From: an uncultured Bacteroidota bacterium
Lineage (GTDB): Bacteria > Bacteroidota > Bacteroidia > Chitinophagales > Saprospiraceae
Reading direction: 5' to 3'
DNA length: 40,602 nt
Assembly: GCA_903933805.1 (NCBI GenBank)
Contig: CAIZLM010000054.1
Span: 1-40,602 of the forward strand
The notes beneath the pieces were generated by a model that was not told the DNA's origin, did no database searches, and saw only the letters and a list, made by a program, of their open reading frames with translations. Position numbers and translations under genes: made by a program. This document shows, piece after piece, positions 24,888-33,549 of this stretch; the stretch's first letter is position 1; the number at the start of each line of letters is the position of its first letter.

Positions 24888-24916
24888 TCGGGAACCGGTT
24901 TATTGGCTTTCTGTTT

Positions 24917-25075
24917 GTAACTGAATAGTGGTCGCGGCGGGCCCAAAAAAGTCTTGTTTTCGCCATAATTTACAGATTTTTTTGACAATAGCAGCCCTAC
25001 AGCCCACAAAAAGCCACTTCATCTGGCAAAAAATGGCCGCTTTTTTGTCTCAGAAGCGGCCAGCTAAACAGTTGT
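24917..25075 (-). repeat. Dispersed palindrome, copy 9 (long form, about 159 bp)
   Basis: Left arm GTAACTGAATAGTGGTCGC; right arm complement ACAACTGTTTAGCTGGCCGC, then TTCTGAGACAAAAAA. The long-form core is present (ACAGATTTTTTTGAC, AGCCACTTCATCTGGC, AAAAAATGGCC). The right arm runs into the TspO-like gene: its TAG stop (25064-25066 on the minus strand) is the TAG of the arm motif. Confidence 0.8.
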
Positions 25076-25858
25076 GAATCGCTTTATATTTTGAACAACC
25101 ACCACCAATAGGATTGTCACCGAAAGTGTGATGGCGACAAGTGCTACGTTTTCAGACCCTTCTTCTGTCGCATGAATTCTCGCGAGATAAATGCCATACA
25201 GCGCCCACGCCACCGCCAGTCCATGCCCTACATTTCGTTGCCATAGAAGCATGAAAACGGCCAAGGCGCCCCCTACAACAGCCATGATTATGGCCCATAC
25301 CCATTCGGACACTCCGGCGCCACTCCAGCCCAAACCAACCAGCCAAGCGGTTACATTGGCGATCAATGCTACCGTGATCCACCCTTGGTATATGCCAAAA
25401 GGCAGGTGTTGCAACCATTTTTCAAGGCTTCCAGACGCTGACGTGCCAACACCTGCCGCGCGGTTTAGTTGGGTTAATATGTAGAGTAGGTTGGCCATGA
25501 CAACCACAGAAACTAGTAGTTGTCCCCAATGCCAGGCAAACAGCCAACCAATATTTAAGAAGCATGCGTACGCAAACAACCATCCAATTTTTTTTAGCAT
25601 GGGTTCGATACGTACACCCATCTTATCATCAAAAAGGGCCATCACTTGAAATATTCCCCACACGATAAACCACAAATAGAGTACGCCCCATATTGCAAAT
25701 GTGGGCCCTGCGGGGGTAAATAAATTGGGATATTGGCCGGAAAGTTCCCCGGTTGTTTTTCCGTTCAGTGGCAAACTGTTTGCCAGGAAGTTGACCACCA
25801 AGACGGCTGATAGGCCGATGAGGTTGGCAAATACGAGTGTACGGGTATTTTTTTTCAT
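25064..25858 (-). CDS. TspO/MBR-related tryptophan-rich membrane protein
   Basis: The 264-residue reading starts at the ATG at 25858; the frame runs upstream to 26005, but that part overlaps the preceding gene. Seven or so hydrophobic helices rich in Trp. The segment NSLPLNGKTTGELSGQYPNL, then FTPAGPTFAIWGVLYLWF, is the recognisable TspO/MBR-type block (Pro-rich entry and WxxLY). At 264 residues it is longer than the classical 5-helix TspO (about 160) and fits the larger tryptophan-rich sensory-protein-like branch. TspO proteins bind tetrapyrroles or sterols; the ligand here is unknown. The ATG overlaps the upstream lipoprotein stop by four bases (ATGA), implying coupling. The last codons and stop come from a palindrome arm. 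Confidence 0.78.
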   Translation of the reverse strand: MKKNTRTLVFANLIGLSAVLVVNFLANSLPLNGKTTGELSGQYPNLFTPAGPTFAIWGVLYLWFIVWGIFQVMALFDDKMGVRIEPMLKKIGWLFAYACFLNIGWLFAWHWGQLLVSVVVMANLLYILTQLNRAAGVGTSASGSLEKWLQHLPFGIYQGWITVALIANVTAWLVGLGWSGAGVSEWVWAIIMAVVGGALAVFMLLWQRNVGHGLAVAWALYGIYLARIHATEEGSENVALVAITLSVTILLVVVVQNIKRFTTV

Positions 25859-27054
25859 TGATTTGCTTGGTTGTTGCGGTATTGTGTCTGCCATGCTTCT
25901 GTGTTTGGGGTTTGTTTCCAACCCGATTTTTCGCAAATGCCCGTAAATTCCTGAACATCTTTTGCCAGTTGGGTGCCTACATATTTTTGACCAATGTGTG
26001 CCCATACTTTTTTGAAGTCTTCGGCAACGGTATGGTTTTCAAAATCAAAGACACGGGTGTTGTCAGAACCTGTCAGCAATATCAATCGCATCCACTGTTC
26101 TTTTTGCATGGTTTCGTTTTTACGTACGAAGTAAGGGTTTTGCAGGTTGAATTTTTCCCAAAAGACAGCACGCTCGGCCAGTGTATCCAATCCGATAACA
26201 ATACCACCGTCGTCAAATGGATTGTCTTTTTGCTCCGACACGCATTGAAGGAGGTAATCTTTCATCGGTGGCGTTACCTTTTCAACAAAAAAATCGGCCA
26301 ATATTGCCCAGTCAACAATGGGAAATATCATACCTTCTCCTACTTCAAGTCGAAATCCGTTTTCTGCCAGGGATTTTGTAAGCGGATATTTTTTCATGTT
26401 AAATTGTTCTTTCCTGATGGCTTCGCTGTCGTGTTCTTCCCACGCCACGGCTTCTTCGGTAAGGTCATATAAATTTCCAGCAGTTTCCATGCGGAAAAGA
26501 AAGCGCTCCAATAGGATAAAAGCAGCATCTGCGAGGGTGCCAGTCGCACTCGAAAAAGAACGTTTGACGTATTCAATAGCGCTTTTACCGCTGCCCAATT
26601 GGCCAATGGGCAAGGTTTGTAGGTATCCTGACAATGCGCTCAATCGCTCAATATCAGGTTTTGTCGTTTCTGAACCTGCATAAACAGGCTCCAACGCAGC
26701 GCTGTACGCCCATCCTTCAGATAGGGATGACCGGGTGGAGGTTACTTTGAAATAGGGTTCGTTGTATGGAATATTGCGTAGGGTCACCTCTTCTTTGTTG
26801 GCAGAAATTTCTCCGTTACCCGCCACTATTTCACCTTGAGCCAACTGATAGACGACTCGGCCATGCTTGTTGGGCTGGTTGCGCAAATTCAATTTGTCCA
26901 TCGTTACGGCGAAAAGCCATATTTCAGGACTGGGAGAATTGGGGGGCTTTGCTTCAGGGGGAGGCGGTGCACCCGTGTCAATGGTTTTAGAATCTGATTG
27001 GCAACCAAAGCATAAAACAAGGGCAGCAACAAGTAACAGGGGCAGTGTTTTCAT
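25855..27054 (-). CDS. Putative lipoprotein with SH3-like domain
   Basis: A 399-residue exported protein. The N-terminus MKTLPLLLVAALVLCFGCQS looks like a lipoprotein signal with Cys18, though the lipobox (CFGC) is not canonical. A Pro-rich linker (about 29-44) follows, then a bacterial SH3-like segment (about 48-125; DKLNLRNQPNKHGRVVYQLA and EGWAYSAALEPVYAG). The rest is a long mainly helical region of unknown family with no motif I recognise. Anchoring to an envelope membrane is inferred. It lies downstream of nuoN across 158 bp containing a perfect hairpin and is translationally coupled to the TspO-like gene. Confidence 0.72.
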   Translation of the reverse strand: MKTLPLLLVAALVLCFGCQSDSKTIDTGAPPPPEAKPPNSPSPEIWLFAVTMDKLNLRNQPNKHGRVVYQLAQGEIVAGNGEISANKEEVTLRNIPYNEPYFKVTSTRSSLSEGWAYSAALEPVYAGSETTKPDIERLSALSGYLQTLPIGQLGSGKSAIEYVKRSFSSATGTLADAAFILLERFLFRMETAGNLYDLTEEAVAWEEHDSEAIRKEQFNMKKYPLTKSLAENGFRLEVGEGMIFPIVDWAILADFFVEKVTPPMKDYLLQCVSEQKDNPFDDGGIVIGLDTLAERAVFWEKFNLQNPYFVRKNETMQKEQWMRLILLTGSDNTRVFDFENHTVAEDFKKVWAHIGQKYVGTQLAKDVQEFTGICEKSGWKQTPNTEAWQTQYRNNQANQ

Positions 27055-27091
27055 TGTTTGTCTTTTGATGATATACGGTGTATGTAGCAGC

Positions 27092-27127
27092 GAAGCCGAA
27101 GATTCTGTGCACAGATCCTTCGGCTTC
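27092..27127 (-). terminator. Strong hairpin after nuoN, possible end of the nuo transcript
   Basis: GAAGCCGAAG (27092-27101) pairs with CTTCGGCTTC (27118-27127), and the loop itself contains TCTGTG/CACAGA. It lies on the minus-strand path about 85 bp beyond the nuoN stop. There is no T run after it in that direction, so intrinsic termination is not certain; mRNA 3'-end protection is an alternative. Confidence 0.45.
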
Positions 27128-27212
27128 CATTCAGGTAATTATTAAAAAATACCGGACGCGTTATTACAGTATGAAAGTACACACGTTATTGGTCTCAAAC
27201 AAGCTATGTGAC

Positions 27213-28604
27213 TCAAATGATGGCGTAAATATTACCGGGTACAATGGTCATTAAGACGATCAGTATCAAGCATATTACCAAGGTCCAACGAATCGAAGCG
27301 GGCAGAACAATGCTATTATTGGAGGTTGATCCGGGTGTTTCTTTGGTGAAATACGCCGCAACAATGATCTTGAAATAGTAGTAAATGGAAATGGCTGAGT
27401 TGATCACGGCAAGAACCACGAGCCAAGGATATTTCTCAAAAGCTGCGGTAAAAAGAAAGTATTTACCAAAAAAACCTGCCAATGGTGGAATACCTGCCAA
27501 GGACAACATGAAGATGGACAAAACAGCCGCCAAAAAAGGGCTTTGCTTCCCAAGTCCATTAAAAGCAGCAAACGATTCATCGCCTTTCTGCTCAGCAACA
27601 ACAAAAAACGCGCCGAATGCACCAATGGTCGCAACAGCGTATGTCAAAAGGTAAAACATCAGGGCCCTGTCTGCTCCGACGGTGCCAATGGCAAGAATGG
27701 CCAACAATAAGTAGCCTGCGTGCGAAATGGACGAATAGGCCATCATCCGCTTGAAATTCGTCTGAAACAAGGCGGTCGTATTGGCCAGCACCATTGTCAG
27801 GGCAGCAATGATAGAAATCGGGAGGCTCCAAGTCGCTATCGCAGGAGCAAATGCCATGGTAAACAGCCTGTAAAACGCCGCAAACCCGGCAGTTTTCACC
27901 ACGGTGGCCATAAATGCTGTGACAAGGTTTGGGCTTCCGGTATAGACATCGGGGGCCCAAAAATGAAAAGGAGCGGCAGACACTTTAAAACTCAATCCGA
28001 AGATGATCAACAGGATGCCAACGTGCAGCATTCCAGGTGATGTGGTGCCTGCTTCAATGGCCCGACCGATGGTGGCCAAATCGAAACTGGCTGTTGAACC
28101 GTACACCAACGTGATCCCAAAAAGTAAAATGCCGGTAGCAAAAGAACCCATCAGAAAGTATTTCAGGGCAGCTTCATTGCTCGATAAATCATCACGCTGG
28201 CTTCCTGCTAACACGTACAATGGAATGGACAGGATCTCAATACCGAGAAACAGCATCACCATGTTGGTAAAAGAAAACATACACAACGCGCCGCAAACGC
28301 TGAACAGGATCAGGCCGTAGTGGTCGCCCAACGTCTCGTCTAATTTGCGAAATCCCCAGCCTGAAAGGGCAATGATCAGCGCCGTTGACAGGATGGCCAC
28401 GCCGGAAAAAGCCAGTGCAAACCGGTCAAACACAAACATGGTGGGGTATAGGTCGTTCCAGCCGGTGGGTAGCACAACCATGACGCTTCCGAGCGCCAAT
28501 ACACTACCGATGAGGGTGATGGGCTGTAGTAGCGAGCGGTGTTTTGTTAACCCGGTAAACATGGCCACTAGGGCCGTAAAGAAAAGTATGAGTAGTGCAG
28601 TCAT
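27213..28604 (-). CDS. nuoN: NADH-quinone oxidoreductase subunit N
   Basis: A 463-residue antiporter-like proton-pumping subunit in the membrane arm of complex I. About 13-14 hydrophobic helices. Family segments include MVMLFLGIEILSIPLYVLAG, NEAALKYFLMGSFATGILLF, SFKVSAAPFHFWAPDVYTGS, and the KRMMAYSSISHAGYLL helix with its conserved Lys. Length is typical of bacterial NuoN. It is the last nuo gene here, separated from nuoM by a 68-codon S4 gene rather than following it directly. Confidence 0.95.
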   Translation of the reverse strand: MTALLILFFTALVAMFTGLTKHRSLLQPITLIGSVLALGSVMVVLPTGWNDLYPTMFVFDRFALAFSGVAILSTALIIALSGWGFRKLDETLGDHYGLILFSVCGALCMFSFTNMVMLFLGIEILSIPLYVLAGSQRDDLSSNEAALKYFLMGSFATGILLFGITLVYGSTASFDLATIGRAIEAGTTSPGMLHVGILLIIFGLSFKVSAAPFHFWAPDVYTGSPNLVTAFMATVVKTAGFAAFYRLFTMAFAPAIATWSLPISIIAALTMVLANTTALFQTNFKRMMAYSSISHAGYLLLAILAIGTVGADRALMFYLLTYAVATIGAFGAFFVVAEQKGDESFAAFNGLGKQSPFLAAVLSIFMLSLAGIPPLAGFFGKYFLFTAAFEKYPWLVVLAVINSAISIYYYFKIIVAAYFTKETPGSTSNNSIVLPASIRWTLVICLILIVLMTIVPGNIYAII

Positions 28605-28673
28605 TTTTGTACGGTAGCAAAAACAGGTATATTTTCAGTGTCTTTATGGAGTAAGCACTTGAAATTCAATGTT

Positions 28674-28880
28674 TTACAATATTTTTATGGTCATTCTTTC
28701 AAATTGCACCAGATCGCCCGGGCGTATTTTTTTTCTTTTTTGGGTTTCTACCGCACCATTTACCCGTGCTTCCCCATTTTCAATTCTGATGTTGGCCTCG
28801 CCACCTGTTCCCACCAATTGTAGTACTTTCAGGAGGTTGTTGAGGGGTATAAATTCGCTGTCGCGCAGTGTAAATTCCAT
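28674..28880 (-). CDS. Small S4-domain RNA-binding protein
   Basis: A 68-residue protein consisting almost entirely of an S4 fold: FIPLNNLLKVLQLVGTGGEA, then IRIENGEARVNGAVETQKRKKIRPGDLV split across the loop, where GEARVNG, KRKKIRPGD and the final VQFERMTIKI are the recognisable S4 elements. It resembles the stand-alone YbcJ-type S4 proteins, which bind RNA, probably ribosomal, with function poorly defined. It lies between nuoM (98 bp upstream) and nuoN (69 bp downstream) on the same strand, so it is probably co-transcribed with complex I genes without being a subunit. Confidence 0.85.
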   Translation of the reverse strand: MEFTLRDSEFIPLNNLLKVLQLVGTGGEANIRIENGEARVNGAVETQKRKKIRPGDLVQFERMTIKIL

Positions 28881-28978
28881 ATTAGTTGCCAGTTTTTCAA
28901 GGGCTACCGATCTGTATCGGCATGTTGTGCCAACTCGAGGTAGGATTTCTCTCTGTTTATAATAGTGTGCGCTATTTT

Positions 28979-30421
28979 TTACAACTGTACCGCACCCAGT
29001 ATTCTGTTGACGCTGATATCCGTCAGGTTTAGTATCAATCCAGGAAAAAAGCCCAACACCAACACCAAAGCGGCAATCACACCCAACACTAAAAATTCAC
29101 GACCATCAACGTCGGCAAATTTTTCTGTTTCACTGTTGGCCTCGCCAAATACAACCAGACCATACGCGCGCATCATGTACACAGCGCCAAATATTATCGT
29201 CAACCCCGCCACAGCACCCATCCAGAAATTGTAATTCCAAACGCCATTCAACAACAGAAATTCGCCGGGAAAACCATTGGTCAGTGGAACGGCTACCGCA
29301 CCGAGCATGATGATCATAAACAACGTCGCAAACTTAGGGGCTGATTTTGCAATACCACCCATTTCCGCCAACGAACGTGTGCCCAACCTGCGTTCTATTA
29401 AATCTACCACAAAGAAAAGTCCTACTACATTGATTCCGTGGTTCAGCATCTGCAGGAGGCTGCCCTGTAAACCGGCTTTGTTCCAAGCGAATATGCCCGC
29501 AGCTATGAGCCCTACGTGTGCTATGGAAGAGTACGCAACCAAGCGTTTTAAGTCGCTTTGTTTCACCGCAATAAGGCTCGCGTACACAATCCCAATAACC
29601 GCCAGCACCATGAAGGTAGGAACCAACGTATGCGCACTTTCAGGCGCCAAAGGCATCATCCAGCGGATAACACCGTAGGTACCCATCTTCAACATGATAC
29701 CTGAAAGCAACATCGTACCCCCAGTAGGGGCTGTTACGTATGTGTCGGGTTGCCAAGTATGGAAGGGAAATATGGGCATTTTCACCGCAAAAGCAAGGAA
29801 AAAGCCCAACATAACCCAATTCGAAGCACCCGGCGACAACGGTGCCTGTACCAAGTCAGCCCAAGCAAAAGAATGCGTACCCGGTGTCTGAAGGTACACA
29901 TACAGCAGCGACAACAGCATGAAAAGTGACCCCGCAAAGGTGTACACAAAGAATTTTAGCGTTACCCGAATGCGATCCTGGCCGCCCCAAATAGCACAAA
30001 TGAAATAAATCGGAATAAGGGCCAACTCATAAAATATGTAGAACAATAACCCGTCTTGTGCAAGAAACACCCCATTCAGCGCACCAAGCATCAGCAGTAC
30101 CAAGCCATAATACCGCGATTCATGCTCGAAGGTACGCCCCCAACTGCTCAACAAAATAATGGGTGCAAGCAGGTTGGTGAGCAACAACATCAATAAGGTG
30201 ATGCCATCCATACCAAGACTGAAATGAATGCCTGCTGAAGCGATCCACGGAACATCGAAGGTGCAATTCATGCCCTGACTGTAATCACACGTCAGGCAGT
30301 ACAGTGTTGCAATCAGGTTGGCCAGAGATGCTGCCAACGCAATTTGTCGCGAAGCAGTTGACCGTGTGAACAGCAGGAACGCCGACACAAGGAAGGGTAT
30401 GAGTATGAATAAGAGTGACAT
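28979..30421 (-). CDS. nuoM: NADH-quinone oxidoreductase subunit M
   Basis: A 480-residue antiporter-like proton-pumping subunit of complex I. It has 13-14 helices. Family hallmarks are the glutamate-bearing LLFYIFYELALIPIYFICAI, the PIFPFHTWQPDTYVTAPTGG loop, MLKMGTYGVIRW, and the lysine helix SDLKRLVAYSSIAHVGLI. Length is normal. It follows nuoL by 122 bp and precedes the S4 gene. Confidence 0.96.
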   Translation of the reverse strand: MSLLFILIPFLVSAFLLFTRSTASRQIALAASLANLIATLYCLTCDYSQGMNCTFDVPWIASAGIHFSLGMDGITLLMLLLTNLLAPIILLSSWGRTFEHESRYYGLVLLMLGALNGVFLAQDGLLFYIFYELALIPIYFICAIWGGQDRIRVTLKFFVYTFAGSLFMLLSLLYVYLQTPGTHSFAWADLVQAPLSPGASNWVMLGFFLAFAVKMPIFPFHTWQPDTYVTAPTGGTMLLSGIMLKMGTYGVIRWMMPLAPESAHTLVPTFMVLAVIGIVYASLIAVKQSDLKRLVAYSSIAHVGLIAAGIFAWNKAGLQGSLLQMLNHGINVVGLFFVVDLIERRLGTRSLAEMGGIAKSAPKFATLFMIIMLGAVAVPLTNGFPGEFLLLNGVWNYNFWMGAVAGLTIIFGAVYMMRAYGLVVFGEANSETEKFADVDGREFLVLGVIAALVLVLGFFPGLILNLTDISVNRILGAVQL

Positions 30422-30543
30422 GCGTCAGTTTTTCTTTGATTTGATCGGTGCTTATGGCGCACAGGCCAAGTTTGATTTCAAAAGCAATGAATGGCGTTTC
30501 TAGGAGACTAAAGATGTTTTAGCAACCTGAAAAGTCAAGAAAA

Positions 30544-32430
30544 TCACACAAAAAGGGTCAACAGCAACAAAAACACCCCGGCTACCATTCCAAGTAAGTA
30601 GTACTCAATATTGCCATTTTGAAGTTTTCGAAATCCTGCGCCCAATTGTTCGATCCCCTTTCCAATCCCGTTTACAATCCCGTCTATACCCTGAATATCA
30701 ACATAGTAATGGAATATTTTAGACAGTTTTTCAACGGGCCGAACAAACAGGAAGTCGTACAACTCATCGACATAAAATTTGTAGGCAATCAGTTTGGTAA
30801 TGCCTGTTTGTGCGGCGTCCGCTACCGGTAGGTTTGATTTTTTGCCGTAAACAAAATAAGAAATGGTGATGACGGCCAATGCGAGCGCAGTGGTAAAAAT
30901 CATCAGCCCCCATTCCGTACTCGGTTCAAGGTGCATTTCATTGATGGGAATAACCGCCGAAAACCAGTTCGCCAACCATTGCTCATTGCCAAGGTGCATG
31001 AAATGCGGGGTGTTTAAAAACCCGCCGGCAACCGACAACACTGCCAGTACCATCAAGGGAATGGTCATCACTTTTGGGCTCTCATGCAAATGGTGCTCCT
31101 GCTCGTGTGTTCCCCTAAAAGTTCCAAAAAACGTAACGTAAAGTAGGCGGCTCATGTAAATGGCTGTCAACAACGCGCCGAACCCAACCAATCCCCACCA
31201 AACCATGCCGCCATGTGCATAGGTAAAAGCAAATATTTCATCTTTTGAAAAGAACCCGGCCAAGAATGGGAACCCGGAAATGGCAAAAGTCCCAACAAGA
31301 AAAACCCAAAAAGTAACCGGCATGGCTTTGCGTAGTCCACCCATTTTTCGAATATCTTGCTCACCACCCATCCCGTGTATAACACTGCCTGCTCCAAGAA
31401 ACAACAAGGCTTTGAAAAAGGCATGTGTGGTAACATGGAAGATCGCACTGGTGTAAGCACCCATTCCAAGGGCTACAAACATCAAACCCAGTTGTGATAC
31501 GGTAGAATACGCCAGTATTTTCTTAATATCATTCTGACGAAGGCCAATGATGGCTGCAAAAATACAGGTGATTACCCCCACAATGGCCACCAAATGCATG
31601 GCCTCAGGCGATAAGGTGAATATTGGGTTGCACCGCGCAAGGAGATACACGCCTGCTGTCACCATGGTGGCAGCGTGAATGAGGGCTGAAACAGGCGTCG
31701 GGCCAGCCATGGCATCGGGTAGCCAAGTGTACAATGGAATTTGAGCGCTTTTACCCATCGCGCCAATGAAAAGCAACACACAAATGGTGGTTACTACGCC
31801 AGCCTCCAACGGCGTTGTCGATATGCGGGCAAAAACTTCTTGGTAGTTGAGACTTCCAAATATTTTGAAAATTAAGAAAATGCCCAACAGCAATCCCAAG
31901 TCGCCAATTCGGTTCATGATAAACGCCTTCCGAGCCGCTTTCCCGTATTCCTTGTTGGTGTACCAAAAGCCAATCAACAGGTAGGAGCACAAGCCAACAC
32001 CTTCCCACCCAAAAAACAACATCAGAAAATTATCGCCCATAACCAGCAGTAACATGCTGAATATGAATAAATTGAGATAGGCAAAAAACTTGTGGAAACC
32101 TTCATCGTCGTGCATATAACCAATGCTGTACACGTGAATCAGAAATCCAATGCCAGTGACAATCAGCATCATCCACACCGAAAGTTGATCGATGAGAAAG
32201 CCAAAGTTGACACTGAGGTTGTCCACGGTAAAAAAGTTGTACAGCGTCTGTTGTATGGCGCCAGAGGAGCCCACCTGATTGAAGCAGACAACACTCAACA
32301 GGAATGATGCCAGCAAGGTGCCGCTGCCGATGATGCCGACCATGGATTTGCCCAGCTTTTTTCCGAACAATCCGTTTACGACGAACCCAATAAAGGGCAA
32401 AAAGGGTATTAATGGTATCAGTGCATTCAT
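30544..32430 (-). CDS. nuoL: NADH-quinone oxidoreductase subunit L
   Basis: A 628-residue subunit L, the most distal antiporter-like subunit of complex I. Hallmarks are GVGLCSYLLIGFWYTNKEYG, AQIPLYTWLPDAMAGPTPVS, ALIHAATMVTAGVYLLAR and DIKKILAYSTVSQLGLMF with the conserved lysine. The C-terminal part (about 500-628) has the lateral-helix region and the final anchor helix (YLLGMVAGVFLLLLTLFV). Full length for the family. 86 bp separate it from nuoK, which lies upstream on the coding strand. Confidence 0.97.
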   Translation of the reverse strand: MNALIPLIPFLPFIGFVVNGLFGKKLGKSMVGIIGSGTLLASFLLSVVCFNQVGSSGAIQQTLYNFFTVDNLSVNFGFLIDQLSVWMMLIVTGIGFLIHVYSIGYMHDDEGFHKFFAYLNLFIFSMLLLVMGDNFLMLFFGWEGVGLCSYLLIGFWYTNKEYGKAARKAFIMNRIGDLGLLLGIFLIFKIFGSLNYQEVFARISTTPLEAGVVTTICVLLFIGAMGKSAQIPLYTWLPDAMAGPTPVSALIHAATMVTAGVYLLARCNPIFTLSPEAMHLVAIVGVITCIFAAIIGLRQNDIKKILAYSTVSQLGLMFVALGMGAYTSAIFHVTTHAFFKALLFLGAGSVIHGMGGEQDIRKMGGLRKAMPVTFWVFLVGTFAISGFPFLAGFFSKDEIFAFTYAHGGMVWWGLVGFGALLTAIYMSRLLYVTFFGTFRGTHEQEHHLHESPKVMTIPLMVLAVLSVAGGFLNTPHFMHLGNEQWLANWFSAVIPINEMHLEPSTEWGLMIFTTALALAVITISYFVYGKKSNLPVADAAQTGITKLIAYKFYVDELYDFLFVRPVEKLSKIFHYYVDIQGIDGIVNGIGKGIEQLGAGFRKLQNGNIEYYLLGMVAGVFLLLLTLFV

Positions 32431-32516
32431 TGTTTCAATATTTTCGCTGTCGCAGCCGCTTGGGCATCAAGACAGTAAGGCCATTGTCAAAATTATTCTC
32501 CTGGAGATTGAAAGGT

Positions 32517-32837
32517 TTAATGCCTCAATTTATCCAAAAGGGAAATATCTGTGGATTTGGTGTTTCGGTAGATCATGACCAAAATGCCCAACCCTACGGC
32601 AGCTTCCGCAGCTGCCACAACCATAATAAAAAATACCATGATCTGACCCTGTGCATCTGAAAGATAGGTGGAGAAAGCAGCCAATAACAGGTTGACAGCA
32701 TTCAACATCAATTCAATACACATGAGGACTACAATGGCATTTCGGCGGGTCAACACACCAAATATTCCAATGACAAACAGGAGGGTGCTGTACAACACGT
32801 AGTGTTCAATGGGTATGATTCTTATTGTTTCTAGCAT
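32517..32837 (-). CDS. nuoK: NADH-quinone oxidoreductase subunit K
   Basis: A 106-residue, three-helix membrane subunit of complex I. The start IPIEHYVLYSTLLFVIGIFG, the second helix NAIVVLMCIELMLNAVNLLL with the buried Glu, and the third helix with EAAVGLGILVMIYR carrying the second Glu are all present. Length is exactly that of the family. The 141-bp space to nuoJ carries a palindrome copy. Confidence 0.97.
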   Translation of the reverse strand: MLETIRIIPIEHYVLYSTLLFVIGIFGVLTRRNAIVVLMCIELMLNAVNLLLAAFSTYLSDAQGQIMVFFIMVVAAAEAAVGLGILVMIYRNTKSTDISLLDKLRH

Positions 32838-32858
32838 CGTTTTCGATGTTTATTTTAG

Positions 32859-32939
32859 GTAATTACGTAGGTGGTATGCTGTCCGGACCAAAAATTGCCA
32901 CTTTTTCTGTCAGACACGACCTCCTAATTTCAAGGTTAT
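32859..32939 (-). repeat. Dispersed palindrome, copy 10 (short form) inside the nuo operon
   Basis: Located between nuoJ and nuoK. The left arm GTAATTACGTAGGTGGTATG and right interior CTGTCAGACACGACCTCCTA retain the family core: CTGTCCGGACCAAAAATTGCC facing GCCACTTTTTCTGTCAGAC, split at the loop. Outer arms are more degenerate than in copies 3, 6 and 8. Confidence 0.6.
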
Positions 32940-32978
32940 GACATGAACGCCTACAAAAGTGTAAAGCAGGTTTAAACA

Positions 32979-33479
32979 CTATACTTTCAGATCGCGTTTA
33001 CCCACCATAACGGCGCCCACCATGGCAGCCAAAAATAGGATACCAGCAATTTCAAAAGGTACCACGAAGTCCGTGAACAGAACTTTACCCAGGTTTTCTA
33101 CCAATCCAACAGATGGGTTGCTGCTTTCAGGTACTTGCAACTGAATACTGCCTTTCAAAGCACCTACCAAGGTCACCAGAAGCAATCCTGAGGTGATACC
33201 GGCGCCTATTTTCCACCGCGATGACTTTTGTGGTTCTGAATCTTCATTCAGGTTGAGCAACATCAACACGAAAAGGAAAAGGACCATGATGGCTCCTGCA
33301 TATACGATGATGTGAACCACGGCCAAAAACTGTGCGTTCAGCAGCACATATTGGCCAGCGATGGCAAAAAACGTAAGAATCAGGTACAACACGCTGTGAA
33401 CAGGGTTTTTTGAAAAAACCATCAGCAATGCTGTGATAACCGTCAGGAGGGCTAGGGTCAGAAAAATATACTGTGCCAT
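32979..33479 (-). CDS. nuoJ: NADH-quinone oxidoreductase subunit J
   Basis: The 166-residue subunit is read from the ATG at 33479 (MAQYIFLTLALLTVITALLM). The open frame reaches up to 33539, but that would overlap sequence without similarity. Five membrane helices; the family block NPVHSVLYLILTFFAIAGQY and the conserved VVHIIVYAGAIMVLFLFVLM pi-bulge helix are clear. NuoJ couples quinone-site changes to proton pumping. 70 bp after nuoI. Confidence 0.95.
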   Translation of the reverse strand: MAQYIFLTLALLTVITALLMVFSKNPVHSVLYLILTFFAIAGQYVLLNAQFLAVVHIIVYAGAIMVLFLFVLMLLNLNEDSEPQKSSRWKIGAGITSGLLLVTLVGALKGSIQLQVPESSNPSVGLVENLGKVLFTDFVVPFEIAGILFLAAMVGAVMVGKRDLKV

Positions 33480-33549
33480 ATAAGTGGTCTGTTTCTTGTG
33501 TCCCGAGAGGTTGTCCCGGGTAGTTAATTGGTCGAACAATGGATTCGAC

